DNA of 64,000 nt, from positions 620,001 to 684,000 of the forward strand of contig PUFA01000225.1 of the NCBI GenBank assembly GCA_003508835.1, in the 5' to 3' direction. How positions within the stretch are numbered: position 1 is the stretch's first letter; each line of letters starts with the position of its first letter. Below, piece after piece: positions 23,131-32,985 of this stretch. The stretch is from Eonycteris spelaea (taxonomy: Eukaryota > Chordata > Mammalia > Chiroptera > Pteropodidae). Below the pieces are notes generated by a model. That model ran no database searches. It saw only the letters and a list, made by a program, of their open reading frames with translations, and was not told where the DNA came from. The position numbers and the translations under genes are program-made.

Positions 23131-24319
23131 GTTTTCGAGCTGTAGACCACAGCTGTATGGATCTGTGCCAGAACGTTCTTAGGCTACCCTTGAGGGAGGG
23201 TAAAAGGGCAGCCCAGCTAGTGGGACTTAGAACCTCCTACTTCTGCTTCAACCAAACTAGCTCTGTTCTTTTTCCTACTTAATATATTGGGATTCTATGT
23301 AAGGTCTGAAGAAAGAATTCTTCTGCTAGAGGAAAAGGTCTGAAAATACTTGGACAAAATTAATCCTTAAGGCCTCTATAGGAATGGCAATCTATAATTC
23401 GATGACAATCTTCCCTATTCCTCCCAAAGGACCCAGAGATCCTCATTCCTTGGCCATCTATTATCCCCTCTATTGCTTAAGCAGCTTTGAGATCCAGAAC
23501 CTGAGAAGACACACCAGAGAAGCATCCATGGGTAGAGTAGGACCATCTGCCTGGCTGCCATTTCATTCCATAAGTAGGCATCAGATTAACTCTTCCCCCA
23601 GCCATTTCCCTTCATCCCGATCACACTGGGAGCAGCCACTATTAGGGAAGAAAAAGCATGCCACGTGCATCCTCCTCCCAGCATCTGACAAGAAGCCTAG
23701 CAATAGAGTGCTTTCGGGCTGGGTTCTGGGTTCAGTGCCAGTAGGCTCTGGCAGGTGCCTGGCTGCAGCGGAAGAACAGCAGTTACAGCTTAACTAGAGG
23801 CAGAGGATAGAAAGACGTTAAATTCAGTTGGGAGGGAAGAGTAAGTGAAACTAGACAAAAGTGGCTGATTGGGAGACTGCACGTGCAAGGGTCCTTCCCC
23901 TCTGGGAGATGCCGCTGGTCTAGTCAGGCTGCCCTTGAACCCGTAAGCCTTCCTTACTAGGTCTATTTTGACTCTGGTGATGAACTCTGTGCCTGTAAGT
24001 CTAATGATCAGAAGTAACACTACCCACAGGGCTGAGCAAGGATGTGTGTATGGAGATTTTTTAGTGCAGAAGAGAAATTAGGGGAGGCAGAGTACACTTT
24101 ACAAACCTTTAAATATTTTTGGTGACTCCTCTTTTCTCTCCATGCTTACTATCTCTATCTTGATTCATACCTTTATCATTGATCTTACACCAGTGCTATC
24201 GGTTTCACGCTCCTAAAATACAGCTTTTATTATGCTACTCCCCTGCTAAGGAACCTATAATAGCTCTCTCTCTCTCTTTTTTTTCCTAAATTAAAGTCCA
24301 CTTTCCTCATTGGAAAATT

Positions 24320-24480
24320 TTTAAATGCCTCTATATTTATTGTGTGCTTACTATATACCAGACAGTGTGCTAAATGCTTTATGTGCATTCTAGATTTTTA
24401 TTCTCATTACAACCCCAACGTGGTTGGTATTACTTTAATTTTCCAGACTAGAAAGCTTAACTTAAGTAAGGTCAACAGCC
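24320..24480 (+). repeat. MIR-class SINE
   Basis: 'TTATTGTGTGCTTACTATATACCAG', 'GTGCTAAATGCTTTATGTGC', 'TTCTCATTACAACCCCAACG' in forward MIR order. Confidence 0.6.
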
Positions 24481-24589
24481 AGGATAAACTGTGCTCTCTT
24501 CAGTCTGGCCATCAAACATCACCTCCCTCTAATTTCGTCTTCAGACCCTTCTGCTCTAACCCAGTGGCACGTTCTCTGTTAGGGTAGAG

Positions 24590-24720
24590 TATTGGAAAAC
24601 CATAGGCCTCAAATCAACCGTATGAATATGAGCAAGCTGCTTAACCTCACTGAGCCTCAAACGAGGAATAACATCAGCCTCATAAGATGCTGTGAGGCCA
24701 GTGACAGGCAGTACACTTAT
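24590..24720 (-). repeat. MIR fragment
   Basis: 'GAATATGAGCAAGCTGCTTAACCTCACTGAGCCTCA' and 'CATAAGATGCTGTGAGG' are the reverse-complement MIR central and 5' parts. Confidence 0.6.
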
Positions 24721-24802
24721 ATATATCTGAAGCCATGCAGACCCTTAAACACCAATCATCAGTATCTCCAGATGCACTACCTCTGCTCTTCGGCTCCCAG
24801 AA

Positions 24803-24935
24803 TTTTCTTTCCTTTTCCTTTTCCTTTTCCTTTCTTTTTCTTTTTCTTTTTCTTTCCTTCGTTCCTTCGTTCCTTCGTTCCTTCGTTCCTTCCTTCCTTC
24901 CTCCTCCCTTCCTTCCTTCCTTCCTTTCTTTTTTT
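24803..24935 (+). repeat. Long polypyrimidine microsatellite (CCTTTT, CTTTTT, TTCG/TTCC, TTCC units)
   Basis: An almost uninterrupted ~130-nt C/T tract changing unit along its length; a (TTCGTTCC)-type block near 24857-24890 introduces the only G residues. Polypurine-polypyrimidine, hence capable of triplex (H-DNA). In SRGAP2 pre-mRNA it is purine-rich. Confidence 0.9.
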
Positions 24936-25099
24936 GATGAAGGGGTACTTGAGTTTTAAGGTGAGGGAAAGGGGAGAAGAACGCCTGTGGGGTGCAGGGG
25001 GTGTGTGTTTGCCCCATGTATTGTGACATACCATAACTGTTGGAAGGGAAACGGAATCTCAGGATTTTCTCTTCCTGAAATGTTTCCCACTCCTCTCAC

Positions 25100-25370
25100 C
25101 TGTTGGAATTGGATCCAATCTTTAAGATCCAAATTAAATTCACAGACTCTGGGAAGGCAGCCAGTCCTGCAACCCTGGCATGTATTGACCTTGGCCTCCA
25201 CTCAGAACCACACTCATCGGCAGTCCTCACGTGACACAGAATACACGCTCTCATTCTGTGACTTGCCTTTGTATCACCCCCACCAGAAGGCAAGCTTCGA
25301 TGAACTCCTTACCGTTAGGTTTCCCGCATGGAAGGCATTTAATAAGCATAAGTGGACTGAATGAAGCCAG
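25100..25370 (+). repeat. Probable L2 relic
   Basis: 'CTTTAAGATCCAAATTAAATTC', 'CACCAGAAGGCAAGCTTCGATG' and 'GGAAGGCATTTAATAAGCATAAGTGGACTGAATGAA' fit the degraded L2 3' end. Confidence 0.45.
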
Positions 25371-26679
25371 AAGTGCAGATTCCAGGCTCTCAGGAAATAA
25401 CCCACCTTAGGCTGGATACTGATCTAAGTCAAGTGGGTAGATAAGATGTAGCCACTGAAGCCTTTTGTGTTGCTCACTCTGTATGGTCTATGGAAGGCGG
25501 GGACTTGGGCCAGTCCACTGCCTCTCTTAAATAAGTGTTCTGTTGCTTCTCTGTGCTACTCAGTTGGGGTCTGACTCACAACGTGCCTCTGGCTCCTCTA
25601 GGCCTCCAGACAACCAGGGAGATTCGGAGTAGGTTTTCCAGAGCCTTTGCTATCCACATATCTGCAAGGGAATAGCCGGAAACTGAGGCTTTAGCAAAGA
25701 AGCAATTTCTGGCAAGGTTAGGGAAATGCGATTTGAATATTTCATCTTTAGCCCCAGGAGAATCCGAGTGAGTTAAGGCAGCACATCATTTTGCTCATGA
25801 TGGGGACAAAGTATGCTTCCCATGGCTTCTGATGAGCTCCGTGGCCACGCCGAGCCCCCTTGGCCATTTCTGGGTTATATGTTTGATGAAAACTCTCCCA
25901 GGGGAAATCAAATTTTTATAAGAATTTAATGATAGCCCATCCAGATGTGTGATGACTTGAATTAACCCTTTACCAGCTGATCTCTTTATTCTGAGACTCT
26001 AGAGAAGGCCTAGAGAAGACATATGGGTGTTTCATAACACCCACTTCAAGTTCACACAGAAGAGAAAAATAATTGCCCTTTATAAAATTTCCTATTGCAA
26101 AAGCCAAGTTCCCTCATGTCCGACTTGGGTACACATGGTGTCACAGATTCTCTACCCATGGACGAAGCACGCACAACACCCCAGCTGTGCATGAGGGCAA
26201 TGCCCTGTCCTCCATTCACCCATCTGCTCCTGGGGTAAGAGAGTCCCAGGAGGACGGCAGAGAAACATCACATTCCAACAAGCCTACCGTTCTTCGCCTC
26301 CGTTAATCAGCTCAGAACGTCTTTTTGGCCTGAAGTCAGGTTTTCCTATTGTGTCACATGCCTCACGTGGAGTCCTACAGTCTGAGTTTAAATCTTATAA
26401 AAAGCAGGCAAAGGCTAGTCCTTGTGTCAGTGTACTGCCACTGACAAAAATAACTTTTCTTCTCTGGTCCTCAATGCCTTCAGCACACACTGAGCTTCAA
26501 CCTGTTAGGAAGGAACCATCACGCAGACGGCACTGATTGAAACAAGATTCATTCCATGTCTTAAAGCAAGTTCTGTCAAGATCAGAATGCCAACCTACCC
26601 AGGTTTACCACTCACTCTTGCACTATTGGTTCACTGCCGAAGCATCTTTTTGGCCGTTTTTATTGCATAGAGCAGCAAG

Positions 26680-27015
26680 AAAAAAGAACCTACTGACATA
26701 TGCAGTAATGTAGATGAACCTCAAAAACATCATGCTAAGCAAAGGAAGTCAGATACAAAAAAGCATGTACCGTATCTCTGCAAAGTTCTACAACAGGCAA
26801 AGTTAATTTATGGTGAAAGAACTAAAAACAGTGGTTGTCTTGGCAAGGAGAATTTATGGGGAAGAGAAAAAAGGAACTTTCTGAGGTGATGAAAATACCT
26901 TACTAGAGATGTAGGTTATAAGGGTGTATGAATTTATCATAACTCTTGAAACTGTAACATGTAAGGTCAGTTGTCCTATGTAAATTATATTTTAAAACAG
27001 TATTAAAAGACACAA
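26680..27015 (+). repeat. Old L1 3' fragment
   Basis: 'GATGAACCTCAAAAACATCATGCTAAGC', 'AAGTCAGATACAAAAAAGC', 'GATGAAAATACCTTACTAG', 'GTTATAAGGGTGTATGAATTTATCATAACTC', 'GTAAATTATATTTTAAAACAG' follow the L1M ORF2 end and 3'UTR. Confidence 0.65.
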
Positions 27016-27477
27016 AAAGAAAAAAATCTTGGCTTAGGAAATCATCTTCTTCCTCCTCCTTCTGTTGTTTTTTTCTTTCAATGAATAAATGATGTGCTTG
27101 GCTCTGTCTTAAGCACTGTATGTATACATTATATATGTGTGTATTAAGGTAAAGGGAACATTTGGTTCCTGCTCTCACGGAGCTTATAGAGGAGACTAAG
27201 AGACCTGCCTCTGTTCTTAGTACAGTGACTCTCAAACTTTTTTTGACTTCTAATCACAGTAAGAAATATTTCTTACATTGTCACAAACACACGCATGCGT
27301 GCACATACACATGCCCGTGGGTATGCAAGCATGCATACTTACCTCATACGAGTTTCACCAAGTAAAACTTAACCTTAGCCTTCCTAATGTGATATACCCT
27401 ATTTTCTTTCCTGTTCTATTCTAGACGAGTATACTCTATTCTAATTCATTCATTAAAAAAAAAAAAAAAAGAAAGAA

Positions 27478-28026
27478 ATTCAGCAAATTGGTACAGCCAC
27501 TACGGAAAGCAGTATGAAGGTTCCTCAAAAAACTAAGAATTGACCTACCATGTGATCCAACAATCCCTCTGCTGGGTATCTACCCCAAAGACTTGAAAAC
27601 TCATATTCGAAAAGATATTTGCATACCAATGTTCATAGCAGCATTATTCAAAGTGGCCAGGACGTGGAAGCAACTGAAGTGTCCTACGATAGATCATTGG
27701 CTAAAGAAGCTGTGGTACATATATACAATGGAATATTGCTCAGCCATAAGAAGAGATGAAATACTGCCATTTGCAACATGGATGGACCTTGGAGTAATCA
27801 TACTAAGCAAAATAAGCCAGAAAGAAAAGGTTGACAATCACATGATATCACATATGTGGGATATAAACCTAAAAGCAACAAACGAACAGGGCAAACAGGG
27901 ACTCATGGGCATGGACAATGGACTAGTGGTGACCAGAAGGGAGGGAGAAAGTAAAAAAATAAAATGTTAAGAAGAAAATTATATATATAGTATGAAAATA
28001 AAAATCAACTGGCATTAAAAAAAAAA
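27478..28026 (+). mobile_element. 5'-truncated L1 with ORF2 C-terminus and A tail
   Basis: Encodes remnants of the L1 ORF2 C-terminal region: around residues 1-80 of the frame at 27593-27970 one reads I-P-M-F-I-A-A-L-F-K-V-A, then W-Y-I-Y-T-M-E-Y-C-S-A-I, then the 3'UTR, ending in a short A tail at 28017-28026. Truncated upstream of the reverse-transcriptase domain, so not coding. Better preserved than the other L1 pieces here. Confidence 0.85.
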
Positions 28027-28119
28027 GTCAAACCCATGAAAGTGATTTCATGACCTACGGCTTGGAAAACACTGTCCGAGGGCGCCTGTGCTTCGATTAG
28101 CCAGTTACAGAGAAATTAT

Positions 28120-28235
28120 CTGTCTATCCACGCATACCTCTAGGGCAAGAACTATTTTATTCCTTTTGTACCCCTGATGCTGAGCACACAGCCTGTCTGG
28201 AATAAGTATTTACTGAACATTTATTAAGCAGAATA
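28120..28235 (+). repeat. L2 3' end
   Basis: 'CTCTAGGGCAAGAACTATTTTATTCC', 'GTACCCCTGATGCTGAGCAC', 'TAAGTATTTACTGAACATTTATT' match the L2 terminus. Confidence 0.55.
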
Positions 28236-28959
28236 ATGTTATCGGCATTTTTTTTTAAAGAGAAATTAATCCACCTTCACCTCAAGAAAAAACCAAAACG
28301 AAACAAACAACAAACAAAACAAAATAAGAGCAACTTTACTGTCTGCGTGGCCTGGAAGGCAGCACCTGCACTTGCACAACCTATACCCACGCCCTGGCTG
28401 GGCGCTACGGGGCTGGCTGGAGGTATCTTTTCTTACGGCACTTCACCCAGCACCCTATGAAGACAGGCTCTTAACACACACCTTTTTAAAAAAAAAAATT
28501 AAATAAAGAGAATAAAGTGCAAAATAGCTTGATTCTTAGGCTGATTTTAAAACACCTACTCACATCTGATGGAGGGGCTAAGGATTGTGACTGACAAAGC
28601 TGCCCCCGGGGGCAAAAACAAGAGAAAAGAACAAACCGGTGGAAGAGTTGTGGCGGACTGCACGGTCTAAGGCTGTGTGTGTTTTCTTGTTTGTTTGTTT
28701 GTTTTTAAACCAAATGTGAGGTAAATAGCAGATTCTGAGCATAAGAAAGAATGAAGTGATTCTCTCCCTCCAGAGAATAAGCATCTCTCCCAGTGAGGAC
28801 TCCCCACCCCCACCCCAGGAGGAGAAAGGGTCTTGTTTATGGCTGTGACCTCTACTGGAGGACGGTGTTCAGATTGGCACCAACAAGCAGAGAGAACAAA
28901 GAGGTACCTGAACGGAGATCAGGGCTCCACTTACCCAGTGTGACAATGACACCCAGGGC

Positions 28960-29080
28960 ATTAAGAGGCTGAAACCTACTGAATCAAAAATCCTTGGCTG
29001 AAGGGAGACAGGAATCTGTATTTCAGAAAAGTTTCCCGAGCAGCTCTGATGTGAGGCCAAATTTAAGAACCTATGATCTA
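28960..29080 (+). repeat. MER20-type hAT relic
   Basis: 'GAAACCTACTGAATCAAAAATCCTTGG', 'GGAATCTGTATTTCAGAAAAG', 'TCTGATGTGAGGCCAAATTTAAGAACC' match the MER20 middle and 3' end; the 5' end is missing. Confidence 0.65.
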
Positions 29081-29654
29081 ATCCAATTCTTCAGTTTGCC
29101 AGAGGGGGGAAGGGGGAAGAAAGACAAAACAGAGCTCTAAAACAGTTCTGTGAAAGCCCCCAATTTAACAGTGAATCTTAGACCAGAATCCTACACAATA
29201 TTGTGAAGTGTGGCAAGTTTGTTTGAAACAAGGCAGGCAGGCAAGTCTGTGCAGTCTGGCCAGAAGCTTGTAAAGTCCAGCTACTGCCTGCTGACAGTTA
29301 GAGGCGAACGTCGGACATCAGACTGGAGACTCGCCAGGCTCTGCCTGAAACCCTGGAGACTGGGGTGCTGATGCTAAGTCGGGTGGCTCCAGGCCCCTTA
29401 CTCTGACAACAGGAGGGAGAGGTGAGGAAGGAAGCACTTACGCAGCCTCAGTCAGGACTGGCTCAGGAGTCTGTAGGTGGGAGGGGTTGCAAGATGCAAC
29501 TACGTAGAAAGTTTGAGGGGAAGCGGCAGGAGAAAAAAGGCTGAGGCTGACCCATAAGACTGAAGTTGATAAACAGCCCTGTGCCTATCCCAAGCCAAAA
29601 CACAGGTGCCTGCTATCCTGTTTCTCTCATTATCTTGGCACCACAGAAAGTATG

Positions 29655-29825
29655 AGCCACGTGTCCGGGACATCTGGATCGGGACCTTAATTTGCAATGT
29701 AACTTTGGGCAGGTAACCCTCTTGACCCCTAGATTCCTAACCTGAAGATAGTAATACTGATCCCAAAGGGTGATAGGACAATCAAATGAGATAATCCTGA
29801 GAAACATTAAGTGTTACATAAAGGT
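29655..29825 (-). repeat. MIR SINE
   Basis: Reverse MIR: 'GTAACTTTGGGCAGGTAACCC', 'CTAACCTGAAGATAGTAATACTG', 'AATCAAATGAGATAATCCTGAG'. Confidence 0.65.
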
Positions 29826-29904
29826 CAGGTACAACATTCTAATTCTTTAGCGTTTGTCACTCACTTCTATGTGCAAGTAGCTGATCTAAGAAAGTATTTC
29901 CTGG

Positions 29905-30140
29905 GAGACAGAAGTGCATGATGGTTATAAGCGTGGGTTAGTAATTGGACCTACGTACAAATTTTGCCTCTGTCACTTATCAGCTGACTCTGGGTTTGTC
30001 ATTAGAATTCTGAATTTTAATTTGTAAAAATAGAGATAATAAGGCCATCTTCCAGTTTTCTAGTGAGGACTGAAGGAGAGGAAGTGTAAAGTACTTCACC
30101 TGGTACCTGGTACGTGATAAGCCCCTGATGGATCATGACT
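29905..30140 (-). repeat. MIR SINE, near full length
   Basis: Reverse MIR from 'CATGATGGTTATAAGCGTGGG' through 'CTGTCACTTATCAGCTGACTC' and 'GTAAAAATAGAGATAATAAGG' to 'GTAAAGTACTTCACCTGGTACCTGGTACGTGATAAG'. Ends about 125 nt downstream of the 129-nt exon in the transcript. Confidence 0.75.
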
Positions 30141-30263
30141 ATTTTCTTCATAATTGTTCTCAAAATGCTTTGAGGTGCCTCAACAATAGAACTGGGAAAT
30201 GCCTGCCCTGATCTCCGAAACCAGGAAAGAGGCACCCTTGAGTCCCCAGCTTCAAGCACTTAC

Positions 30264-30392
30264 ATCAATCAGGTCAGACAGGTCATGGATGTAGTACTTG
30301 AAGACAGATGCATTGGTCGCCTCCAAAGCCAGTAAGTACTCGTTCCGGGCTTTAATGGCCTTCAGCTTATTCTCCGTGTACTTGGCTTGGCG
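30264..30392 (-). CDS. SRGAP2: SRGAP2 exon, 129 nt (residues about 235-277)
   Basis: Acceptor CCTTTTCAG, then R-Q-A-K-Y-T-E-N-K-L-K-A-I-K-A-R-N-E-Y and onward to H-D-L-S-D-L-I-D, donor GTAAGT (the strongest donor in the window). 43 codons, phase 0. It encodes a basic helix of the F-BAR core, part of the membrane-facing coiled coil. R235 (CGC) and R250 (CGG) are the positions changed to His and Gln in the human duplicate SRGAP2C; both are arginine here. Confidence 0.97.
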
Positions 30393-30980
30393 CTGAAAAG
30401 GGAACAAAAGTTCAATTTTACTTTTTTTTTTCTTTTAAGGGGAGATTGTTCTCTAAAAGATGAAAGTACAGTACATTCGAGAACCACAATTGTGCTGCTA
30501 CTCCCTATGCGCGTCTGCCTTAAATTGGGTTCTAATTCTGTTTAATGAGATTCAAGGGCATAATGTAGATCAATCCGGGAAAGGTTAATGAGGCTCCCTA
30601 CTTTAGACGTGTGTCCCACTTTGGTTCTATCTGCAAATACCATTCTCCATCCTTGCATGGCCACCCTGAAGGAGGTGTCACTATATCCGCCCCTGAGCAC
30701 CTGACACCCGAAGCCAAACCCCAGCTCCACAGTCCCCACCAGGCTTGGGAAAGGTCACTACTGTTTACTGTTTTACCTGCTACAAGTGAAAAACTGGGAG
30801 CCCACATGCCCAGCTTCTTCCAATACCTAGGATTCCTTCCACAGCAGATAGCAAGGACTCACTTTTGGTCATGAGGCTCTAAAGGAAGCCAGAGCTTCCT
30901 TGTTCTGCTCTTCATGATGCCTACTGGAAAATTCCTAGAATGTTTCTCCCTGGCCCCTACCACTGCTGGAGTGTACACAC
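30393..30980 (-). other. Intron, 588 nt
   Basis: The shortest intron here; no repeats. The acceptor side has a long T/U-rich tract (minus strand AAAAGAAAAAAAAAGTAAAAT is upstream on the other side, so the tract is purine downstream of the exon border). Confidence 0.8.
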
Positions 30981-31196
30981 CTTCTCCTTCATCTTCTCAA
31001 TCTTCTTCACCGAGCTCCTCCGGACATGTTTCTCCTCAATGCGGACGTTGGACGAGGAGTCCGGGGAGCGTGGGGTCTGCCGGTCCTCCTGCTTCACGGA
31101 TTTGCCAATCTGCTTCTCCTCCTGCTTCTCTGCCTCCTTTAGCTTACTCTGAGCACTGATGCTGTCGGCGTTGTACATGTGATACGTCTTCATGAC
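30981..31196 (-). CDS. SRGAP2: SRGAP2 exon, 216 nt (residues about 163-234)
   Basis: Acceptor GTCTTGCAG, then V-M-K-T-Y-H-M-Y-N-A-D-S-I-S-A-Q, on through K-E-A-E-K-Q-E-E-K-Q-I-G-K-S, the loop K-Q-E-D-R-Q-T-P-R-S-P-D-S-S-S-N, and V-R-R-S-S-V-K-K-I-E-K-M-K-E-K. 72 codons, phase 0. It forms an F-BAR helix, a Ser/Pro loop and a basic stretch that binds membrane. The donor is GTGTGT, weaker than the others. R205 (CGC) is the residue changed to His in human SRGAP2C. S210-S211 replace T-A of human, as I recall it. The loop sequence separates SRGAP2 from SRGAP1 and SRGAP3. Confidence 0.98.
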
Positions 31197-31734
31197 CTGC
31201 AAGACACCCCCCGCCCCCGCCCCAGAGGTCAAGCCAACGGGGTCAATTCTCTGCTTTACAGACTAACAGACTCAGCTGGACCTCTCCCCCCTGAAGCAAT
31301 ATCGTCATACCCTTAAGGGGGAAATTCCTAAGTGTTTGGAGTGGTATTTAACGTTATATATTAAAGACCACTCCAAAGCACAGGAAGGCAGGATTTGAAC
31401 TGAGCCAACATCTTTTTATTAAAATGACTTCATGTCTTCCATTACGTATTATTTGCTTCTATTTATTGACATTTGTGTCATTATTCTTTTATATCAGCCA
31501 AGGAATTTCTATCACCTAGTCAGGTAGGTAGAGAACACCACCACCACTGAGGCCCCAGAGCAAAGCCTGGTTAGGAACCCTGAACAGGGCAGCACAGCCT
31601 GTGCTTTTTGGACCTCTCAGAAATAAAATGGGGAAAAGGAAAAGGCTTCAGAAAAGCTTCGTGCTGGTCAAGTATCCTGGGGATCTGTCTTGTCTGCTTT
31701 ATCTGGATCAAACACTCTCACAGCGACTAGCAGA

Positions 31735-31900
31735 GCAGTAGCAGTAACAATGGCGGCTATCATTTCCCAAGCACTTAGTATATTCCTGGCTTTGTACCAA
31801 GTTGCTATACATGTATTTTCTTATTTCATCCTGTTAGCAATCCCATGATCTAGACGACAGCCCTATGAAGACTACAAACCCGCACAAGAATTCAGGTAAG
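31735..31900 (+). repeat. MIR fragment
   Basis: 'GGCGGCTATCATTTCCCAAGCACTTAGTATATTC', 'TATACATGTATTTTCTTATTTCATCCTGTTAGC' follow forward MIR order; the 3' part is degraded. Confidence 0.5.
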
Positions 31901-32249
31901 AGCCGGAGCAGGAATAAAATCCACAGGAAGTGGAACTGCACTTGCTGCAGGAATGAAGCGGTGTCAAGGAGAGGGATACGATGTTCCAGTTCTGCATCAA
32001 AGCAACTGTTGTGAGTCTAGTCCCTTTCCTTCATAGGCTGGGGAGCCTGGAACTATATATTTTTCCAATCTTACATTCTGTCTCTACACAGGAAGCCTCT
32101 AGCTTCTACCTGAGAGTTAAAAATGCTTGATAACACACCAAGCAAGCTAAAGTTCAAGAGACCAACATTTTGATGCCATGAGATTTCTTTGAGAATTATA
32201 GAGTGTAGGAGTTAGGGTGTATGAATGTGTATGAGGGGGCAGGACTGAA

Positions 32250-32670
32250 CAAGAGAGGAGAACAAGTGTATGATATTAATAATAATCTCTACCACTTAGT
32301 ACATGCTGTGTGTCAGGGGCTTTACGTATGTCACCTCATTTAATCCATAACAACTTTATGCAGGACATGTTACTATTTCCATGTTTAAATATGAGGAAAC
32401 AGACTCAAAGAAATGAACTAGTTTTAGTTTATGGCTGCCACGCTGAACGTGTCCGATCTCATCTGATCTCGAAAGCTAAGCAGGGTCAGGCCTGGTTAGT
32501 ACTTGGATGGGAATACCAGGTGCTGTAGACGTCAAAAAAAAAAAAAAAAAAAAGAGAGAGATTAACTATCACACCCAAGGTGGCACAACTAGTTAATGGT
32601 TTAAATCAGGGTTCAAACCCAGGTTTGTCAGAACACAAAGTCCACATCCTTAGCCACTAAGCACTAGTGT
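32250..32670 (+). repeat. MIR SINE split by a 5S SINE
   Basis: Left part: 'GTACATGCTGTGTGTCAGGGGC', 'CACCTCATTTAATCC', 'AAATATGAGGAAACAGACTC'. Right part after the insertion: 'CACACCCAAGGTGGCACAACTAG', 'GGGTTCAAACCCAGGTTTGTC', 'CACATCCTTAGCCACTAAGC'. Together they make one nearly complete MIR. Confidence 0.8.
32430..32553 (+). mobile_element. 5S-rRNA-derived SINE, short (C-box-deleted) form
   Basis: Body 'TATGGCTGCCACGCTGAACG' through 'GAAAGCTAAGCAGGGTCAGG' and 'GTACTTGGATGGGAATACC' to 'GCTGTAGACGTC', then about 20 A. It has the same 12-nt gap as the copy at 14200. Flanks AAGAAATGAACTA (left) and GAGAGATTAACTA (right of the tail) look like a diverged target duplication, 10 of 13. It lies inside a MIR. 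Confidence 0.88.
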
Positions 32671-32778
32671 CTCTCCTCTCCAGAGAACCAGAGCTGTATT
32701 GGTTGGAAGAAAAGGTTAAGTTTGGTCAAGAGAGGCTTGAAAAGAGAAACTGGTTTCATTTATGGACTTGAGTTAGAT

Positions 32779-32985
32779 CAATGGTCTCAACTAGGGGCTA
32801 ATTTGGCCCCCAGGAGACATCTGGCAATATCTGGAGACATTTTTGATTCTCACACTTGGAGCTTGCTACTGGCATCTAGGAGGTAGAAGCCAGGGCTGCT
32901 TCTAACCACCCTATGCCAGGATAGTGCCCACAACAAAGAATTATCTGGCCCAATATGTCCATGGTGCCAGAGTTGACAAATCCTG
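32779..32985 (+). mobile_element. MER5A-type hAT element
   Basis: Full-length order: CAATGGTCTCAAC left end, 'GGAGACATCTGGCAATATCTGG', 'GCTACTGGCATCTAGGAGGTAG', 'CAACAAAGAATTATCTGGCCC', right end GTTGACAAATCCTG. Non-autonomous; target duplication not preserved. Confidence 0.85.

Larger units (their letters stand above)
22320..30263 (-). other. Intron, 7944 nt
   Basis: Contains a 15-bp tandem duplication (GAACTCTGGGTGGGA, twice, 22772-22801), MIR copies near 23030, 24320, 24590, 29655 and 29905, a long pyrimidine tract at 24803-24935, an L2 near 25100, two L1 3' fragments (26680 and 27478), an L2 end near 28120 and a MER20 near 28960. No gene seen. Confidence 0.85.

Noticed and set aside
24857..24890. 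CRISPR-like regular repeat
   Set aside because: A simple 8-nt tandem (TTCGTTCC) without spacers, in a mammalian intron.
24745..25034. Lysine/glutamate-rich minus-strand frames
   Set aside because: Translation of the polypyrimidine microsatellite; low complexity only.
27593..27970. 125-codon frame with clear protein similarity
   Set aside because: It is the C-terminal remnant of L1 ORF2 in a truncated element, not a gene of its own.
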